Part shown: piece by piece, positions 6,653 through 11,408 of the stretch
Layout: every line of letters starts with the position of its first letter
How positions within the stretch are numbered: position 1 is the first letter of the stretch
Assembly (NCBI GenBank): GCA_903929895.1
Contig: CAIYWM010000217.1
Location: forward strand, 1 to 11,408
Length of the DNA: 11,408 nucleotides
From: an uncultured Alphaproteobacteria bacterium
GTDB lineage: Bacteria; Pseudomonadota; Alphaproteobacteria; Reyranellales; Reyranellaceae
Direction of reading: 5' to 3'
Position numbers and translations under genes: made by a program
Notes under the pieces: generated by a model
Databases searched by the model: none
What the model saw: the letters and a program-made list of their open reading frames with translations, nothing else
Told to the model about the DNA's origin: nothing

Positions 6653-7327
6653 CTAGGTCACCGGCTCGTAGCGCTCCAAAAAGTCGATCACCTCCGCGAC
6701 CGGCAGGACATCGGCGTATTTGGCCATCATGTCGTAGAGGTTGGCGAAGTGCGGGCTCTCGTGCTTGTCGGCGACGCACTCCTCGGGAACGATCGTACGG
6801 AAACTGCGCGAGAGACTGTCGACCACCGTGGCGCGCACGCAGCCTGAGGTCGAGCCGCCGGTGACGATCACCGTATCCACCTTGTGGAACGTGAACAGCG
6901 ATCCGAGGTTGGTCTCGAAGAACGCGGACGCCATCCGCTTGTTCATGACGATGTCGTAGTCGCGATCGATTTCGCAGCGGTCGTCGAGTTGGGCCCGCCG
7001 GTCGCCGGCCTTGATGCTTCGCAGCCTCTCGGACATGTCGGCACGCGTTCCCCAGACGCCGCAATCCTCGCCCGAATCGAGATAGGCGACGTAGGTCCAG
7101 ATCACAGGACAGCCATGGGCGCGCAACAGCCGCGCCAGCCTGTTCACATGCTCGATCTGCCGGGGATCGGTCTCGTAGGCCGTCGCGAACTCGGACGGCC
7201 GCGTGTAGGCGTTCTGGAAATCGACGTTCACCAGAGCGGGCTTGGCGCCAAAGCCGAAGCGGCGCCGCTGCGGATCGGCTTTCAGGGCCTCGTAGAGCTG
7301 GCGCGCCGTCTTGGTCGAGGTTTCCAT
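6653..7327 (-). CDS. Isochorismatase-fold cysteine amidohydrolase, N-carbamoylsarcosine amidase-like
   Basis: A 224-aa cytosolic hydrolase of the isochorismatase-like family. The catalytic triad is visible as D36 (NVDFQNAY), K130 (MNKRMASAFF) and C163 (GGSTSGCVRATVVDS), with the usual cis-peptide region just before the cysteine. The C-terminal NLYDMMAKYADV (residues about 196-207) closely recalls N-carbamoylsarcosine amidase (NLYD...KFGDV), which cleaves N-carbamoylsarcosine to sarcosine, ammonia and CO2. Other members act on ureidoacrylate (RutB), maleamate or nicotinamide, so the exact substrate is open. The ATG at 7327 has GAGGAGGG about 7 nt upstream and lies 12 nt after the stop of the fused oxidoreductase gene, so the two form an operon. 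The combination with a hydantoinase facing it favours an N-carbamoyl amino acid substrate; this is inference. Confidence 0.88.
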   Translation of the reverse strand: METSTKTARQLYEALKADPQRRRFGFGAKPALVNVDFQNAYTRPSEFATAYETDPRQIEHVNRLARLLRAHGCPVIWTYVAYLDSGEDCGVWGTRADMSERLRSIKAGDRRAQLDDRCEIDRDYDIVMNKRMASAFFETNLGSLFTFHKVDTVIVTGGSTSGCVRATVVDSLSRSFRTIVPEECVADKHESPHFANLYDMMAKYADVLPVAEVIDFLERYEPVT

Positions 7328-7339
7328 GCGAAGCCCTCC

Positions 7340-10201
7340 TCAGTGAAAGCGCTGGATCGAATAGGGCGCCACCGACAGGCTCGTGCTGCGGCCGGCCAGC
7401 ATCTCGGCCGTCAGGCGCGCCAGCACGGGCGCCAGCGTATAACCGTTCGAGCCGACGCAGTTGTAGAAGCCCGGCAGGCCCGGCACTTCACCCAGGATCG
7501 GCGCGCCGTCGACGTTGACGTTCATGCCGGCCCAGACGCGCACGACATGGAGATCGGCGAGCGCCGGGATGACGCGGCTGGCGATCCAGAGATTGCCCTC
7601 CACGCTCGAGCGCAATGCGCGCGACAGGCGTTGGCCTTCATCGAGACCCGCCGTCCAGCCGCCGCCGATCAGGAAGGCGCCCGACGCCATCTGCTTCAGG
7701 GTGAGATGGCGGTCGGCATGGGCGATCAGCTTCTCGATCGCGGGCGGCGCCGGCTCGGTCACGATCATCTGCAAGGGCGCGCCCTTGACCGGGACCGTCA
7801 CGCCGAGATGCGCGGCGACCTGCGGCGTCCAGGCGCCGGCGGCGTTCACGATGCGCCGGCAGGCGATCTCGCCGCGGCTGGTGACGACACGGTAGCCGCG
7901 CTCGGTGCGTTCGATCGACTGCACGTCGCTGCCGCGGCGGAAGCGGGCGCCCAAGGCACGCGCACGTTCGGCCACGGCATAGGTGGCCAGCAGCGGATTG
8001 ATCTTGCCCTCGCCGGGGCACCATTCCGCGGCGATCGCCACGTCGCTCACCCCCGGCTCGAGGCGGCGCAGTTCGTTGGCGCCGATCAGTTCGGCCTCGA
8101 CACCGTGTGCACGCTCGATCGCGATCTTGGCCTTGAGGAATTCAACGTCGCGCGCGTTCTCGGCCAGCATCAGCCCGCCCATGACCTTCATCTCGAGGTC
8201 CTGGCCAGTATCGGTCTCGATCTCGCGCCATAGCGCCACTGAGGCGGGGCCCAAAGGCAAGGTGGCCGCCGCCGGACCGCCGCCGGCCTGGGCCTTGGCA
8301 CCGAAGTCGAACGACAGGAGCTGGACATGCAGGCTGCCGGCATTGGCGCCCGAGGCCTGGAGATTCACCTCGTCGCGCTCGACGACCAGCGTCTCGATGC
8401 CCTCGCGCGCCAGCCAGTAGGCAAGACACGAGCCCACCACGCCGCCGCCGATCACCAGCGTATCGACCGCCTCGGTCGCCAGAGGCTCGGTCTCGCGCGG
8501 TCGCGACATGTCCGGCGGCACGAACTCCTTGTGTCCGCCCCACTCGCCCTGCTCGACCGTCAGCGCGCGGATCGGCACGGGCTTGATCGGCGGTCGCGGC
8601 GCGAACAGGTCGAACTCGCCGACCTCGCTCCTCGTCAGGCGGGCCACCAGCGACGCGCAGTAGCGCCCCTGGCATCGGCCCATGCCGACGCGGCATTTGC
8701 GTTTCAGCACCGCCGGCGAATCGTGGCCGGCCGCGATCAGGGTCCGCAGGTCGCCCGCCGTCACCTCTTCACAGCGACAGATGATGGCGGTGTCCTCAAT
8801 CGCTGCAGGATCAAGCGGCGGCGCATCGAACAGCTGCCACAGGGCCGCTTGAAAGCGACGGGACCGGTTCAACGTCCGTCGGGCTTCGTCGCTCTTGATG
8901 CCTTCAAGGCCCAGGTCCTTGGCAATGGAGGCAGCGGCAATGGTTCCCTGCGCCATGGCCGCCTGCGCGCCGCCGAACCGCGCGCCGTCGCCGATGGCGA
9001 ACACCTCCGGCAGGCTCGAACGGCCCTCCCCATCCGTCAGCGTTTCCATCGACCCGGTGCCTCGCGCCACGAAGCGATGGGCGCAGCCGAGCGACCGCGC
9101 AATCTCCGAGGAGGAGGCAAAGCCGTAACCCAGCGCCACGATGTCGGCGTCGATCGCGAACCCGCCGGCTTCGACGCGCCGCACGCGATCCTCGCCGACC
9201 AGCCGCGTCACCTTGGACCCCCAATGGAGGAGATTGCCCAGCCGTCCCGCAAGTCGCGCTCCCTGCGCGATGAGAAAGGGATCGGCCGCAGCGGCTCGCG
9301 CCACCCCGCGCCACTGCGCAAGACCCGGCCGCCGCGCCGCCTCGAGCACGGCGACAACATTCGCGCCGCCGTCGATCAGCTCGGCGGCGGTCTGCAGGCA
9401 AAGCGGGCCATTGCCCGCAATCACGATGCGCTGGCCCGGCGCCACGCGATAGGAACGCGCGAGCGTCTGCAAGCCGCCGACCGTCATCACGCCCGGCAGG
9501 GTCCATCCCGGAACGGGCAGCGATTGTTCGAACGCGCCCGTCGCCAGCACCAGGCGTTTGGGCCGAAACAACATCGCCTGCCCTGCCACGACGGCGGCGA
9601 TTTCCTGTACCGAGAAGGCCGCCCAGACAGTCGCGTCGTTCAGGATCCGAGCACCCGCCGCCAGCGTCGATTGGCGCAGCACCGCGCCGTCACGGAACTG
9701 GCGATCGAGGGTTGCGAGATCAGCCTCGTGTGACGGCGCCAATGGCTTGAAGTACTGCCCGCCCGGATGAAGGCGCTCGTCGAGAACCACGACGGAGGCG
9801 CCCGCCACGGCCAACGCGCGGGCCGCGACCAGCCCGGCTGGACCGGCGCCTACCACCAGCACATCACAGGTGACCTCTTCGGCCGCCGCGGTTTCTGTCC
9901 TCGTCTCCGTCGGCAAACCCGCCACCGGCGAGGAGCACACCGCCATGCCGGGCTCGACCTTGGTGAGGCAGGCCCGCTGGCTGGGGCGGCCATCCACCGT
10001 GACGAGGCAGTCGAAGCAGACACCCATGCCGCAGAAGGGCCCGCGCGGCGCACCGGAGCGGGCCTCCCGGACAGCGACGATGCCCGACGCCGCCAGCGCC
10101 GCGGCGATCGTCTCACCTTGCATCGCCTCGATATCGCGCCCGTCGAAGGAGATTCGAATGGGCGCGCCCGTGGGCCGCATGTCGGGGTGTTTCAGGCGCA
10201 T
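7340..10201 (-). CDS. Fused HcnABC/opine-oxidase-type oxidoreductase: [2Fe-2S] + FAD + BFD-like [2Fe-2S] + DAO-type FAD
   Basis: A 953-aa single chain with four modules. (1) Residues about 12-95: a ferredoxin-like Fer2_4 domain with C57, C62, C65 and C78. (2) About 111-435: a pyridine-nucleotide-disulfide-reductase-like FAD domain beginning VVGAGPAG (GxGxxG 118-123), with the FAIGDGA motif at 401-407. (3) About 473-520: a BFD-like cysteine cluster, C475-R-C477 and C510-x4-C515. (4) About 577-953: a DAO-family oxidoreductase starting IGGGVVGS (GxGxxG 585-590) and ending in CVGSNGYTLAP. Modules 1-3 correspond to HcnA plus HcnB (or the front of sarcosine oxidase alpha), and module 4 to HcnC or sarcosine oxidase beta, which are normally separate subunits. 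Expected chemistry is oxidation of a secondary or N-alkyl amino acid with electron passage through Fe-S and flavin centres; the substrate is unknown. Start: ATG 10201, with an alternative at 10180; neither has a visible Shine-Dalgarno. First gene of an operon with the amidase. Confidence 0.93.
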   Translation of the reverse strand: MRLKHPDMRPTGAPIRISFDGRDIEAMQGETIAAALAASGIVAVREARSGAPRGPFCGMGVCFDCLVTVDGRPSQRACLTKVEPGMAVCSSPVAGLPTETRTETAAAEEVTCDVLVVGAGPAGLVAARALAVAGASVVVLDERLHPGGQYFKPLAPSHEADLATLDRQFRDGAVLRQSTLAAGARILNDATVWAAFSVQEIAAVVAGQAMLFRPKRLVLATGAFEQSLPVPGWTLPGVMTVGGLQTLARSYRVAPGQRIVIAGNGPLCLQTAAELIDGGANVVAVLEAARRPGLAQWRGVARAAAADPFLIAQGARLAGRLGNLLHWGSKVTRLVGEDRVRRVEAGGFAIDADIVALGYGFASSSEIARSLGCAHRFVARGTGSMETLTDGEGRSSLPEVFAIGDGARFGGAQAAMAQGTIAAASIAKDLGLEGIKSDEARRTLNRSRRFQAALWQLFDAPPLDPAAIEDTAIICRCEEVTAGDLRTLIAAGHDSPAVLKRKCRVGMGRCQGRYCASLVARLTRSEVGEFDLFAPRPPIKPVPIRALTVEQGEWGGHKEFVPPDMSRPRETEPLATEAVDTLVIGGGVVGSCLAYWLAREGIETLVVERDEVNLQASGANAGSLHVQLLSFDFGAKAQAGGGPAAATLPLGPASVALWREIETDTGQDLEMKVMGGLMLAENARDVEFLKAKIAIERAHGVEAELIGANELRRLEPGVSDVAIAAEWCPGEGKINPLLATYAVAERARALGARFRRGSDVQSIERTERGYRVVTSRGEIACRRIVNAAGAWTPQVAAHLGVTVPVKGAPLQMIVTEPAPPAIEKLIAHADRHLTLKQMASGAFLIGGGWTAGLDEGQRLSRALRSSVEGNLWIASRVIPALADLHVVRVWAGMNVNVDGAPILGEVPGLPGFYNCVGSNGYTLAPVLARLTAEMLAGRSTSLSVAPYSIQRFH

Positions 10202-10234
10202 GCAAAAGGTCTACAATGTTGACGGAGGCACAGC
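10202..10234. promoter_or_regulatory. Very short divergent intergenic region with RBS for the DapA-like gene
   Basis: Only 33 bp separate two divergent starts. On the plus strand GGAGG at 10224-10228 sits 6 nt before the ATG at 10235 and fixes that start. A TACAAT hexamer at 10212-10217 resembles a -10, but transcription from it would begin inside the ribosome binding site, so it may be fortuitous. On the minus strand no ribosome binding site is seen before the oxidoreductase start. Promoters for both genes therefore probably lie inside the opposite coding regions. Confidence 0.55.
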
Positions 10235-11143
10235 ATGAAGAAGTTCCGCGGCACCTACACCGTCATGATCACGCCCTTCACCGCCGACGGCCGCAAGGTC
10301 GACGAGGCGGCGTTGCGCCGGCTGGTCGACTTCCAGATCGCCGAGGGCATCCACGGGCTGATCCCGCTGGGCAGCACCGGCGAGTTCCTGAGCGTGACGC
10401 CGGACGAGCGCCGACAGATCGTGGAGATCGTGGTGAAGCAGGCGGCCGGGCGGGTCCCGGTGCTGATCGGCACGGGCGCGGAATGGACCGACGAGGTCAT
10501 CCGCACCAGCCGCGAGGCCGAATCGATGGGTGCCGACGGCGTGATGATCATCCCGCCCTTCTACAGCGTGCCGACCGACGACGAGCTCTTCACCCACTAC
10601 AAGAAGGTGGCGGACGCGATCTCGCTCCCGATCATGGTCTACAACAATCCGGCGACGGCGAACGTCGACATGCAGCCGGAGCTGATCGCGCGCATCGCCC
10701 AGATTCCGAACTGCCTCTACGTCAAGGAATCGACTCTCGATCCGACGCGCGTGCGCGACATCATCCGCCTCGCCGGCGACAAGATGACGGTTTTCGCCGG
10801 CGTGCTGGGCTACGAATCCTTCTGGCTGGGCGCCGAAGGCTGGGTCGCGGTCTGCTCCAACGTGATCCCGCGCTGGTCGGCCGAACTGTTCGAGCTGGTC
10901 GCCGACAAGCGCGACATGGATGCGGCCCTCGCGCTCTACATGAAGATGACGCCGCTGCTCTGGTGGGTCGGCGGCCCGCGCTACGTCTCCGGCACCAAGG
11001 CCGCCTTCGAGATGATGGGCATGCCGATGGGCCCGCCGCGCGCGCCGCGCCTGCCGCTGCCCGAGGCGCAGCTCCCCGCCCTGCGGGAAGTGCTGCGCCA
11101 GATGGGCGTGCTGACCGACGAGAAGGCGCGCGCGCGCGCCTAG
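10235..11143 (+). CDS. DapA-superfamily (DHDPS/NAL) class I lyase, substrate unknown
   Basis: A 302-aa TIM-barrel enzyme of the dihydrodipicolinate synthase/N-acetylneuraminate lyase superfamily, which forms a Schiff base with a 2-keto acid. GSTGE lies at 46-50 (the pyruvate-carboxylate binding loop), PPFY at 107-110, the catalytic tyrosine at Y136 (MVYNNP) and the Schiff-base lysine at K164 (YVKES). The segment after Y136 reads NNPATANVDM and lacks the arginine that true lysine-pathway DHDPS carries there (the PSRTG motif), so this is probably a catabolic lyase, dehydratase or deaminase rather than the biosynthetic dapA product. It does not show the YCGSMGDWP-type motif I recall for hydroxyproline-pathway LhpC/HypD. 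It is divergent from the fused oxidoreductase by 33 bp, which suggests a shared pathway, perhaps processing the keto or imino acid that enzyme forms. The end carries an alternating KARARA tail. Confidence 0.9.
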   Translation: MKKFRGTYTVMITPFTADGRKVDEAALRRLVDFQIAEGIHGLIPLGSTGEFLSVTPDERRQIVEIVVKQAAGRVPVLIGTGAEWTDEVIRTSREAESMGADGVMIIPPFYSVPTDDELFTHYKKVADAISLPIMVYNNPATANVDMQPELIARIAQIPNCLYVKESTLDPTRVRDIIRLAGDKMTVFAGVLGYESFWLGAEGWVAVCSNVIPRWSAELFELVADKRDMDAALALYMKMTPLLWWVGGPRYVSGTKAAFEMMGMPMGPPRAPRLPLPEAQLPALREVLRQMGVLTDEKARARA

Positions 11144-11172
11144 TGCCTTTCCGGACGGAGTAGAATCACTTT

Positions 11173-11303
11173 CCTCCCCATTCAAATGGGGAGGTGGCGG
11201 CTCGCGGCTTGTAACCAAGCCGCCAGCCGACGGAGGGGTCATAGGCTTCGCGACGCCCATGACCCCATCGCCCCGTATGACGGGGCACTTCCCCATCTGA
11301 ATG
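11173..11303. repeat. Cluster of four nested palindromes bounded by an inverted repeat
   Basis: Four consecutive hairpins are visible: CCTCCCCATT/AATGGGGAGG (11173-11182 and 11185-11194, 10-bp arms, 2-nt centre); GCGGCTTG/CAAGCCGC (11204-11211 and 11216-11223, TAAC loop); GGGGTCAT/ATGACCCC (11235-11242 and 11259-11266), extendable by three pairs past one mismatch; and GCCCCG/CGGGGC (11270-11275 and 11281-11286). The whole is enclosed by an outer inverted repeat, 11179-11196 against 11286-11303, matching at 16 of 18 positions. This looks like a REP/BIME- or MITE-like intergenic element of the kind common in alphaproteobacteria. It follows the DapA-like gene by 30 bp and could terminate its transcript, although no T run follows the first stem. 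Confidence 0.8.
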
Positions 11304-11408
11304 AGACCTCTGCAAAAGGTCTTGGCGTCTTGGGCGATTGATGATTCACAGGAATCCTCTGACGGAGGCTGTGATGAAGCGAGGTCAGGAAGGTCAGCTG
11401 GGGTTAGC
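11303..11408 (+). mobile_element. Probable left end of an insertion sequence, truncated by the window
   Basis: From about 11303 the sequence changes character (lower GC, direct junction with the palindromic repeat). It begins GAGACCTCTGCAAAAGGTC, which resembles the terminal inverted repeats of some IS5-family elements (GAGACCTTTGCAAA-type, from memory). AGACCT (11304-11309) and AGGTCT (11317-11322) form a 6-bp inverted repeat over a 7-nt loop. A short leader and a strongly initiated ORF follow about 70 bp further in, the usual layout for a transposase gene. The right end and target duplication are outside the window, so this remains a probable call. Confidence 0.5.
11374..11408 (+). CDS. Start of a probable transposase gene, cut by the window edge
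   Basis: An ATG at 11374 is preceded by GACGGAGG with GGAGG ending 5 nt upstream (11364-11368), an excellent ribosome binding site. The frame reads M-K-R-G-Q-E-G-Q-L-G-L and stays open to the window end. Eleven codons are too few to identify the product; the transposase call rests on the IS-like end 70 bp upstream. A GTG at 11371 is a possible in-frame alternative start. Confidence 0.5.
   Translation, partial: MKRGQEGQLGL

Noticed and set aside
8327..9733. A 468-codon plus-strand frame opposite the fused oxidoreductase.
   Set aside because: Low-complexity Arg/Ala/His-rich translation with no family motif; the minus strand encodes clear FAD and Fe-S motifs over the same bases.
10235..11143. 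Assignment as biosynthetic dapA.
   Set aside because: The arginine expected after the catalytic tyrosine is absent and the neighbourhood is catabolic.
10216..11163. A 315-codon plus-strand frame overlapping the DapA-like gene in another phase.
   Set aside because: The overlapping frame 10235-11143 has a good RBS and all catalytic residues of the DapA family; the other is an Arg/Ala/Gly-rich shadow.
11173..11303. CRISPR-like array or tRNA-like cloverleaf.
   Set aside because: There are no direct repeats with spacers, and the hairpins lack tRNA signatures such as TTCGA in a T loop or a CCA-compatible acceptor. It fits a palindromic intergenic element better.

Overview
This is a GC-rich window with GTG as well as ATG starts, tightly overlapping operons and long antisense shadow frames. 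The gene content (BMP-type ABC importer, rhizobial-style hydantoinase, opine/sarcosine-oxidase-like flavoprotein) suggests the chromosome of an alphaproteobacterium. That placement is an inference from style and content; no rRNA or taxonomic marker is present. The window looks like one metabolic island for the uptake and breakdown of nitrogenous cyclic compounds (pyrimidines, nucleosides, hydantoins). It ends at a probable insertion sequence.

Layout. Positions 1-4960 (minus strand) hold one tightly coupled operon, read from right to left: BMP-family periplasmic binding protein, double ATPase, two membrane permeases, small tetramer-type cytidine deaminase, and perhaps the first codons of another gene at the left edge. 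Junctions are overlaps or 1-nt gaps throughout. A 126-bp divergent promoter region (4961-5086) separates it from a plus-strand dihydropyrimidinase/D-hydantoinase (5087-6532). Next is a 30-bp near-perfect inverted repeat (6544-6642) between convergent genes, which probably acts as a bidirectional terminator. Then comes a minus-strand two-gene operon: a 953-aa fused iron-sulfur/FAD oxidoreductase (7340-10201) followed by an isochorismatase-fold amidase resembling N-carbamoylsarcosine amidase (6653-7327). Only 33 bp away, divergently, is a DapA-superfamily lyase (10235-11143). The right end holds a cluster of nested palindromes (11173-11303) and what looks like the left end of an insertion sequence (from about 11303) with the first codons of an ORF preceded by a strong ribosome binding site.

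How the genes may work together. The importer would bring in a nucleoside, base or ureide. Cytidine deaminase handles cytidine. The hydantoinase opens a cyclic diamide (dihydrouracil or a hydantoin) to an N-carbamoyl amino acid. The isochorismatase-fold amidase could remove the carbamoyl group. The fused flavoprotein, related to HcnABC/opine oxidase and to the alpha and beta subunits of sarcosine oxidase, could oxidise the freed (N-alkyl) amino acid. The most specific version is N-methylhydantoin to N-carbamoylsarcosine to sarcosine to glycine. This route is a hypothesis built from family resemblance and gene order.

The most unusual gene is the 953-aa fusion: it carries in one chain the three parts that are normally separate HcnA, HcnB and HcnC-type subunits.
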